From the NCBI RefSeq assembly GCF_013839445.1, contig NZ_JACDIT010000010.1:1-64000 (forward strand): a DNA stretch of 64,000 nucleotides, in the 5' to 3' direction. Positions 28,437 to 38,227 of this stretch are shown piece after piece; within the stretch, counting starts at the first letter, position 1; each line of letters begins with the position of its first letter. Both the position numbers and the translations under genes were made by a program. The notes under the pieces are model-generated. The model saw only the letters and a list, made by a program, of their open reading frames with translations, was not told the DNA's origin and searched no databases. Origin of the DNA: Chthonobacter albigriseus. GTDB taxonomy: Bacteria > Pseudomonadota > Alphaproteobacteria > Rhizobiales > Pleomorphomonadaceae.

Positions 28437-29057
28437 TTACTGGGGGATGGCAGTCGCCAGGAAGCTGGCCCGTTCGGAAAGCCGCGCATGCAGCGCGTCG
28501 ATCTTCGGCCGACCGCGCCAGTCGTAGACGTTGCGCTTCAACGCGTAGTCCAGCGGGCAGACGAGGTTGATGTCCATGGCCGACAGGGTGCCGGGCCAGA
28601 AGCCGTCGTCGGTGAGTTCCGCCTCCAGCCAGTCCAGGCAGGTTGCGAGCCGGCTCTGCTGGCGGCGCATGTAGGAGGCTTCGGGGCTGTCGGCCAGGAC
28701 GTGGCGCACGTTGACCATCGTGTTCGCGAAGGTCTCGATCACCGCGAGGATCTTCTCGTCCGCCAACTCCCGCCCGGCCCGCGTCATCTGCGGCGCCAAC
28801 GGCCGCGGATCGGCAACGGGTGCTGTTTCCGCATAGCGGGTCAGCAGGTAGCGGATGATCAGGTTGGATTCGAAGATCGTTTCGCCGCCGTCGATCAGCA
28901 CCGGCAGCATCAGGGTCGGCGTCAGGGCGCGAAGCTCCTCGACCTCGCGGAAACCTGGACGGATGTCCTCGGCGTAGGCGAGCTGCTTCTCGGCGAGCAC
29001 GATCCGGATCTTGCGCGCGAACGGCGAGCCCAGGCTGAAGACGAGTGTCCGGTCCAT
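28437..29057 (-). CDS. Glutathione S-transferase family protein
   Basis: A 206-residue GST. The N-terminal domain opens LVFSLGSPFARKIRIVLAEK (Ser/Pro at the active-site turn) and has TIFESNLIIRYLL as the glutathione gamma-Glu binding motif. The helical C-terminal domain follows. It is unlike the GST at 8465 outside the common motifs. It sits 19 bp downstream of rfbC on the same strand. Substrate unknown. Confidence 0.85.
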   Translation of the reverse strand: MDRTLVFSLGSPFARKIRIVLAEKQLAYAEDIRPGFREVEELRALTPTLMLPVLIDGGETIFESNLIIRYLLTRYAETAPVADPRPLAPQMTRAGRELADEKILAVIETFANTMVNVRHVLADSPEASYMRRQQSRLATCLDWLEAELTDDGFWPGTLSAMDINLVCPLDYALKRNVYDWRGRPKIDALHARLSERASFLATAIPQ

Positions 29058-29076
29058 GCGTCGCTTCCCCGGCGTG

Positions 29077-29667
29077 TCAGATGCAATAGTCGAAATCGAC
29101 CGTTCCGTCCGGAGCGATCATGTTCGTCCGCGGACAGCGTTCGACCAGCCGTTCCCAGGACTTGTCGCGATCCGAAAGGCAGCTGACCGGCAGCGGCCAC
29201 TCGATGCCGACGGCAGGATCGTCGTAGCAGAACCCGTCGTAGAGGTTGGGATTGTAGAAGGCGCCCATCATGTAGTGGACGACCACGTCGTCCTCCAGCG
29301 ACTGGAACCCCTGCGCGCAGCCCGGCGGCAGGTAGAGCGACCGCAGGTTTCGCTCGGACAGCAGCACGGCCTGCCAGGCGCGGAAGGTCGGCGACTCCGG
29401 ACGCATGTCGGCGATCACGTCATAGACCGTGCCGCGGAAGCAGCGGACGACCTTGCCGTCGCGCTGCGGCGCGCGCTGGAAATGCATGCCGCGGATCGTA
29501 CCCTTCTGCTGGGTCCGGGAGATGTTGGTCTGCATGACCTCGAACGTGACACCGGCTTCGCGAAAAACCCGGTCGCACCAGGAACGGGCGAAAAACCCGC
29601 GCTCGTCGCCGATGGGGGAGGCCTCGATCAGAAAAGCTCCCTCGATAGCCAGCTTCTGCATACGCAT
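29077..29667 (-). CDS. rfbC: dTDP-4-dehydrorhamnose 3,5-epimerase family protein
   Basis: A 196-residue RmlC/RfbC-type cupin epimerase, which converts dTDP-4-keto-6-deoxyglucose to the L-rhamnose precursor. Marks: DERGFFARSW, GTIRGMHFQ (catalytic His), GKVVRCFRG, LYLPPGCAQGFQ and YDDPAVGIEWPL. No rmlA, B or D genes are nearby, so it either serves a pathway encoded elsewhere or makes a different deoxysugar. It is divergent from the chaC-like gene. Confidence 0.85.
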   Translation of the reverse strand: MRMQKLAIEGAFLIEASPIGDERGFFARSWCDRVFREAGVTFEVMQTNISRTQQKGTIRGMHFQRAPQRDGKVVRCFRGTVYDVIADMRPESPTFRAWQAVLLSERNLRSLYLPPGCAQGFQSLEDDVVVHYMMGAFYNPNLYDGFCYDDPAVGIEWPLPVSCLSDRDKSWERLVERCPRTNMIAPDGTVDFDYCI

Positions 29668-29774
29668 GACGCAACCCTTGCTCGTCCGAATTCTTTAAAC
29701 ATCTCTGCGCCCAATTGTTCCGCTCAGGCCGCCGGTTCAGGCGGCGAACCGCTTTCGGCAGTTGAACCTTCGCG

Positions 29775-30485
29775 ATGACGCCTTCAAAAAACCCCCTGCA
29801 CCTCGACCTCACAGAAGAACTCTGCGCGCTCGTTCCACCCCAGTTATCCGACCCCGGTCCGCATCCGGACCTGCGCTACTACACCGCCGACGAGCATCGT
29901 GCCGCCGTCGAAGCCACCCTGGACCGGCTCGGAAACCGCGACGAAGTCTGGCTCTTCGCCTACGGTTCCCTGATCTGGAAACCCGTCGGCACCATCGTGG
30001 AGACCCGGAAGGGCACCCTCGAGGGATACCGGCGATCCTTCTGCCTCCGGTCCACACGCTGGCGCGGCAGTCCGGAGCGGCCCGGTCTCGTCCTCGGGCT
30101 TGTCCCCGGGGGAGAAACCGTCGGCTTTGTTCAGCGACTGTCTCCGCTGACCGCGCCAACCGACCTGCTGGCGCTCTACCAGCGGGAGCTGACGGTCAAT
30201 CCGCCGAACCAGCTGCCCGAGATCGTGCCCGTGCAGACCAGCCTAGGCGAGGTGACGGCAGTCGTCTTCGTTTCCTCTCCGGACGGTCCGTCCTTCGTCC
30301 GGGATATGTCCCGCGAACAACAAGTGGATATGCTGGCGACCGGATCCGGAAATTGGGGGTCTTCAGCCGAGTACCTTCGTCAGGTTGTGAAATCTTTGCT
30401 CGAGACTGGCATAAACGACGAATATCTAATGGATCTGCAGCGTTCTGTAGCTGCGCTGTTGCGTTCCAGGTTTCTAAATCGATAA
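29775..30485 (+). CDS. ChaC-like gamma-glutamylcyclotransferase
   Basis: A 236-residue ChaC-family protein, which cleaves glutathione to 5-oxoproline and Cys-Gly in the cytosol. The substrate loop VWLFAYGSLIWKP and the following GYRRSFCLRSTRWRG are typical; LALYQREL carries the likely catalytic Glu. The C-terminal QVDMLATGSGNWGSSAEYL is also a family mark. GSTs at 28437 and 8465 make glutathione chemistry a theme in the window, though no operon joins them. Confidence 0.88.
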   Translation: MTPSKNPLHLDLTEELCALVPPQLSDPGPHPDLRYYTADEHRAAVEATLDRLGNRDEVWLFAYGSLIWKPVGTIVETRKGTLEGYRRSFCLRSTRWRGSPERPGLVLGLVPGGETVGFVQRLSPLTAPTDLLALYQRELTVNPPNQLPEIVPVQTSLGEVTAVVFVSSPDGPSFVRDMSREQQVDMLATGSGNWGSSAEYLRQVVKSLLETGINDEYLMDLQRSVAALLRSRFLNR

Positions 30486-30607
30486 CCCGGTTACGGAACT
30501 TTGAGCAAGCCGCATCGAAAGGCGCAGTTAATAGGTTCGGTAGATCTGCGGATGGGAGTGGGAAAATGCCAAATCGCTGCGCGGCAAGCGCTTTCCCTTC
30601 TGTTGCC

Positions 30608-31720
30608 TCAGGACAGCCGGCGCAACAGCGGCTCCGGTACCAGCCGGTCGCGAACGGTCCGACCTAGGGCGACTGCCGCCCCCTTCCGGCGGAGCGACGG
30701 TTGCTCGACCAGCGTCCAGGACAGGAATGCGACGACCACTGTAGCCGCCGCGGACACGGCGATCATCTTCCCGACGCCGATGCCAGGCCAGAACCGGGCG
30801 AGCGTCTGCTGGATGGGGAAGGCGTAAATGTAGATCCCGTAGGACACGTCGTGCCAGGTGGCGATCGTCTCGCCGCCCCAGATCGGCATCAGTGCGGCGA
30901 AGAGCACGACGTAACCGATGGCCAGGTGGTAGGTCACGAAGAACAGCTTGGCTTGGACCGTCGAGACGATCACCGCCGCCAGCAGGCCGGCGAACAGACG
31001 GGGATCCAGCCGCACCCGGTCCCGCAGGAGATAGAGCGAGCCGCCCATGAAGAACATCGACATCAGCGGATTGTGGTGCGATCCAATGACATGCATCCAC
31101 GGCGACAGCAGGTGCAGCGCCAGGGTCAGCGCGGCGACGGCATGGACCAGCGCGGCAAACAGCCACCGCGGCCGCCTCACCAATCGGGCGCCGGCGAACA
31201 GCAGCGCAAGCCCGACATAGGCGTGCAGTTCGAAGGGCAGCGTCCACAACGAGCCGTTCACCGCGCTCGGGTACGGGTTGGTTTCGAACACGCCTGGGAG
31301 CCGGTACTGGATGTCGATCAAGGGCACGGCGTTGTGCAACAGGAAGGTGTAGGTCTCCCGCGCCGAGAAATAGCTGCCGAGATCGAGCCGCGTCACCACC
31401 GGTCCAAGGAAGAAGATGCAGAGCAGCAGCATCACGAACAGACCGGGCAGGATGCGCAGCGCGCGCCGGACCGCGAAGTCGACCACCGAGCCGCCGCGCA
31501 CGATGCTGTGAGTGACGAGGAAACCGCTGATGATGAAGAACATGTCGACGGCGATCTTCCCCAGCGTGATGCCGAGCCAGGCCAGCGGCTCGGTTTCGAT
31601 TGAGCCATTGGCGAGCGGATAGCTGTGCGACCAAAGCACCATCGACGCCGCGATGATGCGCAGAAGGGTGAAGTTGTTGCCCTTGCTGGAATAGAGCTCG
31701 CCGATCGTCCTCGCGGCCAT
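30608..31720 (-). CDS. Acyltransferase 3 family membrane protein
   Basis: A 370-residue integral membrane acyltransferase (OafA/NodX type) with about ten helices. The conserved early motif NFTLLRIIAASMVLWSHSYP holds the key Arg and His, and MFFIISGFLVTHS follows. Such enzymes O-acetylate or otherwise acylate surface sugars. The ATG at 31720 follows GAGGACTTCAG and is preferred over one 13 codons upstream. With rfbC close by, a role in decorating surface polysaccharide is possible but not shown. A GC hairpin at about 30559-30600 lies in the convergent gap to chaC. Confidence 0.85.
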   Translation of the reverse strand: MAARTIGELYSSKGNNFTLLRIIAASMVLWSHSYPLANGSIETEPLAWLGITLGKIAVDMFFIISGFLVTHSIVRGGSVVDFAVRRALRILPGLFVMLLLCIFFLGPVVTRLDLGSYFSARETYTFLLHNAVPLIDIQYRLPGVFETNPYPSAVNGSLWTLPFELHAYVGLALLFAGARLVRRPRWLFAALVHAVAALTLALHLLSPWMHVIGSHHNPLMSMFFMGGSLYLLRDRVRLDPRLFAGLLAAVIVSTVQAKLFFVTYHLAIGYVVLFAALMPIWGGETIATWHDVSYGIYIYAFPIQQTLARFWPGIGVGKMIAVSAAATVVVAFLSWTLVEQPSLRRKGAAVALGRTVRDRLVPEPLLRRLS

Positions 31721-31878
31721 CTGAAGTCCTCGATTCTCGCCGGGTCCTCGCGCGATCACAAAGAAACATCGGACGGATCGCGGTGGCGAAGCTCGACTTG
31801 AATTAGTAAAAGTAACGAGCGCGTCTACACGCCGAAATCTATTTATCTTCCGCGGTGTACTTCATTTTTCAGCAAACG

Positions 31879-31908
31879 AAAAGGCCGCCCTTTTGGGGCG
31901 GCCTTTCG
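31879..31908 (-). terminator. Intrinsic terminator of rpmG
   Basis: AAAGGCCGCCC pairs with GGGCGGCCTTT around a short loop, and the minus strand continues with TTTTCG. It lies 33 bases after the rpmG stop. The plus strand also ends in TTTCG, so it may work weakly in both directions. Confidence 0.85.
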
Positions 31909-31940
31909 AAGGGTTGGATCGAGGTGCGCCGCAGCGGCGA

Positions 31941-32108
31941 TCACTTGATCTTGGCTTCCTTGAAGTCGACGTGCTTCTTGGCGACCGGATCGTACTTCTT
32001 CATGGTCAGCTTCTCGGTCATCGTCCGAGAGTTCTTCTTGGTGACGTAGAAGTAGCCGGTGTCGGCGGTCGAAACGAGCTTGATCTTGATGGTCGTCGCC
32101 TTGGCCAT
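31941..32108 (-). CDS. rpmG: 50S ribosomal protein L33
   Basis: A 55-residue L33: [20 protein letters not shown], then [20 protein letters not shown] and a Lys-rich end. It is a small basic protein of the large subunit near the E site. This form lacks the CxxC pairs, so it is the zinc-independent type. AAGGA lies about ten bases before the ATG. It starts 23 bp after the MFS gene on the same strand and has its own terminator. Confidence 0.95.
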   Translation of the reverse strand: MAKATTIKIKLVSTADTGYFYVTKKNSRTMTEKLTMKKYDPVAKKHVDFKEAKIK

Positions 32109-32131
32109 GGCGCCCGGTTCCTTGAATTGGG

Positions 32132-33421
32132 TTACTGAGAACGGCCGTCATGGCCGGACGCCGCCGGAGGCGGTGTCGGATCGGCCGGCAACCTAGTCGA
32201 AACCGCGGGGATGTCAAGTCGAGCCGGCATCGGGCCCGGTTGCGCCTTGCCACCGACCGTGATGATCCGCCAGACCGCGAACAGCGCGTAGGCAAGGAGA
32301 ATCGCCGCCACCACGACGGCCAGCCCGTGCGGGTCCCAGAGATCCATCCCTGCGCCGGCCGCGGCCGGCCCGACCAGCATGCCGAAGCCGTACATGAAGA
32401 CGAAGCCGGCGTTCGCCGCTGCCAGGTCGGACCCCTTCAGCCGCGCACCGAGATGGACCAGCCCAACCGTGTAGAGGCCCGCCGAAACGCCGCCGAAGAA
32501 GGCGACCGCGACGAACACCAGCACCAGGCTGTGCGACACCACCGGCAGGGCCATGATCGCTGCAGCCGACGTTAGAGCGATGATCAGAAGCAGCCGGCGG
32601 CGGTCCATCCGGTCCGAAAGCAGCCCGAGCGGGATCTGCGACACCACGTTGCCGAGCGCCAGCGCCGAGACCAGCAGCGCCGCCATCTGCTCGTTGAAGC
32701 CGACGCGAAGGCCGTAGATCGCGATGAAGCCCAGCATGCCGCTGTCGGTCGCCCCGAAGGCGAAGCCGGCAAAGGTGGCGAGCGGCACGAGGCCGAGGTA
32801 GCGCAGGAACGAGCCTTTCGGACGCTCCTCCATGGCCGGGTTGGCGCCGAGCGCGAACAGCACCGGCACCGATGACAGCGCCAAGATGGCGGTGCCGATC
32901 GCGAACGGCAGGAAGCCCTCCGAGCCGACAATGCCGAGGATGGCCGGGCCGACGGAGAATCCGAGCGACAGCACCGTCCCGTAGATGCCGAGAATCAGCC
33001 CGCGCTTGCCGTCCGGCGCCAGCGCATTGATCCAGAACTCCGACAGGATGAAGCAGGTGGTCAGCGCCGCCGTGAAGATGAATCGCAGCGGATACCACGC
33101 CGCCAGCGACGAGAAGACGTAGAACAGCGGGAAGGTGGCGGTCACCACCACGAGCGCGAACAGAAGCAGCCGCGCCGCGCCGACCTTCTGCGCCAGCCGC
33201 GGCACGAATGGCGTGCAGACCAGCGCCGCCACGCCGCCCATCGCCGCGTTCAGCCCGATTTCCGACGGCGTCACGCCGCGGTCGTCGAGCACGATGCCGA
33301 GCAGCGGCAGCCCGAGGCTGATCGACGTCCCCACGGCCGAGATCGCGCCGATCGAGGCGGCGATGCCGACCATGCGGGTCCGGGAATCGATCTGGAGCGG
33401 AGCCGTGGTGCCGGCCGACAT
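32132..33421 (-). CDS. MFS transporter
   Basis: A 429-residue transporter with twelve predicted helices. The loop between helices 2 and 3 reads [14 protein letters not shown], and the equivalent in the second half is [13 protein letters not shown], a recognisable MFS signature. The middle loop is near residues 195-210. The ATG at 33421 is preferred over a TTG seven codons upstream. It resembles the YcaD/sugar-efflux-like branch; the substrate is unknown. Confidence 0.85.
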   Translation of the reverse strand: MSAGTTAPLQIDSRTRMVGIAASIGAISAVGTSISLGLPLLGIVLDDRGVTPSEIGLNAAMGGVAALVCTPFVPRLAQKVGAARLLLFALVVVTATFPLFYVFSSLAAWYPLRFIFTAALTTCFILSEFWINALAPDGKRGLILGIYGTVLSLGFSVGPAILGIVGSEGFLPFAIGTAILALSSVPVLFALGANPAMEERPKGSFLRYLGLVPLATFAGFAFGATDSGMLGFIAIYGLRVGFNEQMAALLVSALALGNVVSQIPLGLLSDRMDRRRLLLIIALTSAAAIMALPVVSHSLVLVFVAVAFFGGVSAGLYTVGLVHLGARLKGSDLAAANAGFVFMYGFGMLVGPAAAGAGMDLWDPHGLAVVVAAILLAYALFAVWRIITVGGKAQPGPMPARLDIPAVSTRLPADPTPPPAASGHDGRSQ

Positions 33422-33554
33422 GACGGTGCCATCCCGTATCAACGGCCCCGGAGACGATACCCGCGGGGCGGCCCGCCATAGGCGGCGAACTGCCCGGCGA
33501 AGTCAATTGTCCGGCTGTGTAACAAGCCTGTAAATCAGCGCCAGGGAGCGCTGG

Positions 33555-34910
33555 TCACACCACCTGTCCGTGGAGGTCGTAGGCGTCGGCACGGTCGATC
33601 TTGACGGTAACGATCTCGCCCGCGCGGATCGGCCGGCGGCTCTGGATGTGCACGGCGCCGTCGATCTCCGGTGCGTCCCACTTGGAGCGCCCCCTGGCGA
33701 CAAGCCCGTTCGCCTCGTCGACGATGACGGGGATGCGCTTGCCGACGCGCCGCTGCAGCAACTTCGCCGAGATCGCCTGCTGGTGGGCCATGAACTTGTG
33801 CCAGCGGCGCTCCTGCTCTTCCGGCGGGACGGCGGGCAGGCCGAGGTCGTTGGCCGTCGCGCCGGCAACCGGCTCGTACTTGAAGCAGCCGACGCGCTCC
33901 AGCTTGGCTTCAGACAGCCAGTCCAGCAGGAACTCGAAGTCCTCTTCCGTTTCGCCGGGGAACCCGACGATGAAGGTGGAGCGGACGGCGAGCTCCGGGC
34001 AGATCTCACGCCAGCGGTGGATCCGCTCCAGCGTCTTCTCCCCGTGCGCTGGCCGGCGCATTGCCTTGAGGACACCGGGCGCGGCGTGCTGGAAGGGAAT
34101 GTCGAGGTAGGGGAGGATCTTGCCATCGGCCATCAGGTGGATGGCCTCGTCGACGTGGGGGTAGGGGTAGACGTAGTGCATCCGCACCCAGACCCCGAAT
34201 TCGCCCAGCGCGGCGGCAAGGTCAAAGAACTTCGCCCGGACCTCGCGGTCCTTCCAGATCCCGCTCTGGTAGCGGATGTCGACGCCGTAGGCCGACGTGT
34301 CCTGGCTGATCACCAGCAGTTCCTTGACGCCGGCGTTCACCAGCCGCTCCGCCTCGCGCAGAACGTCCACCACCGGGCGGGAGACCAGGTCGCCGCGCAG
34401 CTTGGGGATGATGCAGAAGGTGCAGCGGTTGTTGCAGCCCTCCGAGATCTTCAGATAGGCGTAGTGTCGCGGCGTCAGTTTCACGCCCTGCGGCGGCACG
34501 AGGTCGACGAACGGGTCGTGCTTCGGCGGCACCGCCGCGTGCACCGCCGTCATCACGCTCTCGTAGGCCTGCGGGCCGGTGATCGCCAGCACGTCCGGGA
34601 AGGCGTCGCGGATCTGCTCGGGCTCGGCGCCCATGCAGCCGGTGACGATCACCTTGCCGTTCTCCTTCATGGCTTGGCCGATGGCCGCCAGACTCTCCGC
34701 CTTGGCGCTGTCGAGGAAGCCGCAGGTGTTGACGATCACAACGTCCGCACCATTGTGGCGGCGGGCGATCTCGTAGCCCTCCGAACGCAGGTGCGTGACG
34801 ATCCGCTCGCTGTCCACCAGCGCCTTGGGGCAGCCGAGGCTGACGAAGGAGATCTTGGGCTGATGCCCCTCGGTCGCCGGCACGGATGCGGCGGTGGCGG
34901 TCTCGGTCAT
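33555..34910 (-). CDS. rimO: Ribosomal protein S12 methylthiotransferase RimO
   Basis: A 451-residue radical-SAM enzyme that methylthiolates Asp in ribosomal protein S12. The N-terminal UPF0004 domain binds one Fe-S cluster (Cys in [21 protein letters not shown] and [12 protein letters not shown]). The radical SAM domain has CNNRCTFC with [10 protein letters not shown], and a C-terminal TRAM domain ends the protein. [12 protein letters not shown] separates RimO from MiaB. It stands alone between the MFS and paiB genes. Confidence 0.95.
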   Translation of the reverse strand: MTETATAASVPATEGHQPKISFVSLGCPKALVDSERIVTHLRSEGYEIARRHNGADVVIVNTCGFLDSAKAESLAAIGQAMKENGKVIVTGCMGAEPEQIRDAFPDVLAITGPQAYESVMTAVHAAVPPKHDPFVDLVPPQGVKLTPRHYAYLKISEGCNNRCTFCIIPKLRGDLVSRPVVDVLREAERLVNAGVKELLVISQDTSAYGVDIRYQSGIWKDREVRAKFFDLAAALGEFGVWVRMHYVYPYPHVDEAIHLMADGKILPYLDIPFQHAAPGVLKAMRRPAHGEKTLERIHRWREICPELAVRSTFIVGFPGETEEDFEFLLDWLSEAKLERVGCFKYEPVAGATANDLGLPAVPPEEQERRWHKFMAHQQAISAKLLQRRVGKRIPVIVDEANGLVARGRSKWDAPEIDGAVHIQSRRPIRAGEIVTVKIDRADAYDLHGQVV

Positions 34911-35048
34911 GACGGGATGGAACCTTCACGCGTTTCGCAGGGCCCGCGCCCGCGAGAAATCGCGGCGATGGATGCCGGGGAAATGCGGAAACGTCAAGGC
35001 GAGAGACCGAAACGGGGGAACCGACCAGGACGACTTTTGCCCCCAGGG

Positions 35049-35678
35049 TCAATCGGAGACTTTAAGGCGCCCCTCCATCGTCTGCGCCAAAGCGTCGTGC
35101 CCGGTCGCGTAGAGGCCCGCGATTGCTCCGAGGTAATCGCGCGGCTCTCGGTTCTGGCTGAGCTTCGATTTGGCCAGCGTCCGAGTGACGGAAATGCGAA
35201 ACGCGACGATACCGGCCAGCATCTTCTCCATGTAGTCCGCCGGCGCATCCGCCATCCGCCAGGCAGCCTTGCCGTTCACGCGCTGCTCGTGATTGCGCGT
35301 CAGGAGCCCGACGGCGGCGCGCTTGGAGCGTTCGTCGTGCTGGAAGCTGATCGCCCCATAGACGTGAACGACCTGATAGTTCCAAGTCGGCACGTGGCGG
35401 TGATGCTCCGGCTTGGTCGGGTAGAAGTTCGGCGACACGTAGGCATCCTCGCCGCGGAAGATCGCCATGATCTCCTGACCCTCCGCGATCAGCCGATGCA
35501 TGTCGTTGGCCAGCGCGACATGGCCGACGAGCGACCCGTCGGGGACCGCGAGAAGAGGAATGTGGTTGGCGATCAGGCCGTTCTCAGTCTGAGCCACGAT
35601 GCAGGCCAACGGCGCCGTATCCACGATTGTCGTGATCTGCTTCGCGTCGATCTCTTCGAAGTGCGGCGGGATATACAT
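35049..35678 (-). CDS. PaiB family FMN-binding regulator
   Basis: A 209-residue PaiB-type protein with a split-barrel FMN-binding fold. Marks: MYIPPHFEE, IANHIPLL, GHVALANDMHR, YVSPNFYPTK and VPTWNYQVVHVYG. Bacillus PaiB is described as a negative regulator of sporulation and protease genes; in proteobacteria the role is unclear and an oxidoreductase-like function is possible. It is divergent from the Tat-exported cyclase across 148 bp that includes ATAACA direct repeats near 35792-35814. Confidence 0.85.
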   Translation of the reverse strand: MYIPPHFEEIDAKQITTIVDTAPLACIVAQTENGLIANHIPLLAVPDGSLVGHVALANDMHRLIAEGQEIMAIFRGEDAYVSPNFYPTKPEHHRHVPTWNYQVVHVYGAISFQHDERSKRAAVGLLTRNHEQRVNGKAAWRMADAPADYMEKMLAGIVAFRISVTRTLAKSKLSQNREPRDYLGAIAGLYATGHDALAQTMEGRLKVSD

Positions 35679-35826
35679 GGTTCACCTGTCCTGATCGGGT
35701 CGGCATACGGACCGCTGAAGCCCCACGCGAAAAGTGCCCCTTGCGCGACCCGGCTCGCGGGAGGACAGTACCGGCAGCTGGAAAACCAGCGATAACAATG
35801 TAATAGCATAACACCGGGGGTGATCC

Positions 35827-36651
35827 ATGTGCCATCATTGCGTTATGGAATCGGTGAAGGAGCGGATGCTATCGCGTCGCTCGTTCTTCTCCGGCCTTGC
35901 GGCGGCGGCTGCCACCGCCACGGTTGCCGCCACGGCGGGTCCGGCGTTCGCCGAAGGCGTTTCCGCCAGCGGCAAGCCGTTTGACCTGACGCACGAACTC
36001 CACCCGGATTTCCCGACGTTCTTCGGCGTTCAGCAGTTCTGGATGGACCAGAAGTTCAACTACGCCGAACACAAGTTCAATCTCTTCGAGCTTCGCGTGA
36101 ACGAGCACACCGGCACCCACATGGACGCGCCACTGCACTTCTCGGCGGACGGCAACAGCGTGGCCGAGATCCCGGTGGAGAGCCTTGTCGTGCCGCTGTC
36201 GATCGTCGACATCCGCGCCAAGGCCGCCGAGAGCGCAGACGCGCAGTTGACGCCCGACGATCTGAAGGCCTGGATCGCCGCCAACGGCCCGCTGCCGAAG
36301 GGCGGCTGCGTGGCCCTCAACTCCGGCTGGGATGCGCATGTCGGCACCGCCAAGTACCGCAACGCCGGCGAGGACAAGGTCATGCACTTCCCCGGCTTCC
36401 ACGTGGAAGCCGCGCAGATGCTGATCGAGGACGGCAACACGGTTGGCATCGCCTCCGACACGCTGTCGCTCGATTTCGGCGCCTCGCCGGACTTCGCCAC
36501 CCACTACGGCTGGCTGCCGACCGGCCGCTGGGGCATCGAGTGCATCGCCAATCTGGCCGCACTGCCTGCAAAGGGTGCGACGCTGGTCGTCGGCGCGCCC
36601 AAGCACCGCGGCGGCACCGGCGGCCCGGCCCGCGTCTTCGCCATCGCCTGA
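35827..36651 (+). CDS. Tat-exported cyclase family (KynB-like) hydrolase
   Basis: A 274-residue protein. The N-terminus has a twin-Arg signal (LSRRSFFSGLAAAAA, then cleavage after GPAFA at about residue 39). The catalytic domain has the cyclase/kynurenine-formamidase metal motif HTGTHMDAPLHF and a second His region (HFPGFHVEAAQMLIED). Metal-dependent hydrolysis of an amide or lactone in the periplasm is the likely activity. It would be a client of the tatABC system at 45768-47383. Start codons at 35827, 35845 and 35866 are all possible; the last still keeps the Tat motif. Confidence 0.85.
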   Translation: MCHHCVMESVKERMLSRRSFFSGLAAAAATATVAATAGPAFAEGVSASGKPFDLTHELHPDFPTFFGVQQFWMDQKFNYAEHKFNLFELRVNEHTGTHMDAPLHFSADGNSVAEIPVESLVVPLSIVDIRAKAAESADAQLTPDDLKAWIAANGPLPKGGCVALNSGWDAHVGTAKYRNAGEDKVMHFPGFHVEAAQMLIEDGNTVGIASDTLSLDFGASPDFATHYGWLPTGRWGIECIANLAALPAKGATLVVGAPKHRGGTGGPARVFAIA

Positions 36652-36826
36652 CGACCGGCAACCCGAACCGCGACCGGTCGGTTGCGGTTCGGGGTCTCGG
36701 GCCGCGACTGTCCCCCGCCGCGACGGTTCCGCCCCTCGACACGTCCCCTCCCGCACCATAGCTTCCCGGTGAGCGGACCGGGCACAAGGTCCGGCGGAGA
36801 AGGGGGCCTCGTCGGGGGCCGGATCG

Positions 36827-38227
36827 ATGCTCGTTCGCACGCTTGCCATCAGGGATCCCATCGAGGCCGTCGGCCGGCTGCAGGGGCTTCCAAACCTGAC
36901 CTTCCTCGACAGCGCGATGGAGCACGCGACCCTCGGGCGCTTCTCCTTCCTCGCCGCCGATCCCTTTGCGACGTTCCGCATCGAGGGCGGCGCGGGCTAC
37001 TGGAACGACGAGCAGGTGGCCGTGGGTGGCCGCGAGTCGCTGCGCGTCCTGAAGGAGAAGCTGGCGCTCTACCATCAGGCGAGCGTCCCCGGCCTGCCGC
37101 CGTTCCAGGGCGGCGCCGCCGGCTATTTCGCCTACGATTTCGGCCGCGATCTGGAACGTCTGCCGACGCCGGAGACGCTGCAGCCGGGCGTGCCGTCGGT
37201 TCTCCTGCATTTCTATGACGTTGTCCTCGCCTGGGACCACCGCGAGGCCAAGGCCTGGCTCGTGTCGACCGGTTGGCCGGAAACCGATGCGGTCCGGCGC
37301 GAGGCGCGCGCGGAGGAGCGCGCGGCGGCCTTCATGACGCGGCTTGCCACCGATCCCGTCGAGACAGGCTCCGGCCGGGGCACCGCACCGCTGACCTGGA
37401 CATCGAACTTCACCCGGCCGGAGTACGAGGCGATCATCGCGCGGACGGTGGAGTACATCCTCGCCGGCGACATCTTCCAGGCCAACATCGCCCAGCGTTT
37501 CTCGGCCCCGCTGCCGCCCGACTTCGACGCCTTCGCCTACTACCGCAGGCTCCGCAAGCGGAACGCCGCCACTTTTGCTGCCTGGCTCGACTACGGCCCG
37601 CTGAAGATCGCCTCGTCCTCGCCGGAACGCTTCGTCCAGGTCTACGACGGCCGGGTGGAGACGCGCCCGATCAAGGGCACCATCCGCCGCTCGCCCCATC
37701 CGCTTGAGGACATGAACCTCGCTCAGGTGCTGCTCGCCTCCGAGAAGGACCGGGCCGAGAACGTGATGATCGTCGATCTCCTGCGCAACGATCTTTCCCG
37801 CGTCTGCAAGCCCCACACGGTCCACGTGCCCGCGCTCTGCGGCCTGGAATCCTACGCCACCGTCCACCATCTGGTGTCGGTGGTCTCGGGCGTGCTGGAG
37901 GATGAACTGGACGTGGTGGATCTGATCGGCGCCGCCTTCCCGGGCGGCTCCATCACGGGTGCGCCGAAGATCCGCGCCATGGAGATCATCACGGAGTTGG
38001 AGAAGATCGAGCGCGGAGTCTACTGCGGGTCGATCGGCTACCTCGGTTTCGACGGGGCGGCCGACACCAACATCGCCATCCGCACGGTGAGCTTCGTCGG
38101 CGGCGAAGCGATCGTGTTCGGCGGCGGAGGCATCACGGCGCTGTCGGTCCCGGCCGACGAGTACGACGAGACCATCGTCAAGGCGAGCCGCGTCCTGCAG
38201 ACCTTCGAGCCGGAGGAGCCGCGTTGA
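36827..38227 (+). CDS. pabB: Aminodeoxychorismate synthase component I
   Basis: A 466-residue chorismate-binding enzyme. The motif PIKGTIRR, with Lys where anthranilate synthase has Ala, points to PabB rather than TrpE. Other marks are FQANIAQRFS, SSSPERFV, KDRAENVMIVDLLRND and FPGGSITGAPKIRAME. It makes 4-amino-4-deoxychorismate from chorismate and ammonia supplied by PabA, on the way to p-aminobenzoate and folate. It overlaps pabA by four bases. Confidence 0.92.
   Translation: MLVRTLAIRDPIEAVGRLQGLPNLTFLDSAMEHATLGRFSFLAADPFATFRIEGGAGYWNDEQVAVGGRESLRVLKEKLALYHQASVPGLPPFQGGAAGYFAYDFGRDLERLPTPETLQPGVPSVLLHFYDVVLAWDHREAKAWLVSTGWPETDAVRREARAEERAAAFMTRLATDPVETGSGRGTAPLTWTSNFTRPEYEAIIARTVEYILAGDIFQANIAQRFSAPLPPDFDAFAYYRRLRKRNAATFAAWLDYGPLKIASSSPERFVQVYDGRVETRPIKGTIRRSPHPLEDMNLAQVLLASEKDRAENVMIVDLLRNDLSRVCKPHTVHVPALCGLESYATVHHLVSVVSGVLEDELDVVDLIGAAFPGGSITGAPKIRAMEIITELEKIERGVYCGSIGYLGFDGAADTNIAIRTVSFVGGEAIVFGGGGITALSVPADEYDETIVKASRVLQTFEPEEPR

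Noticed and set aside
29077-31720. A surface-polysaccharide gene island
   Set aside because: Only an isolated epimerase and one acyltransferase are present, separated by chaC on the other strand. Composition is like the rest of the window and no glycosyltransferases or mobility genes occur.
36827-38227. Calling this gene trpE
   Set aside because: The PIKGT motif has the Lys typical of PabB, and the gene is in an overlapping operon with a pabC-type lyase.
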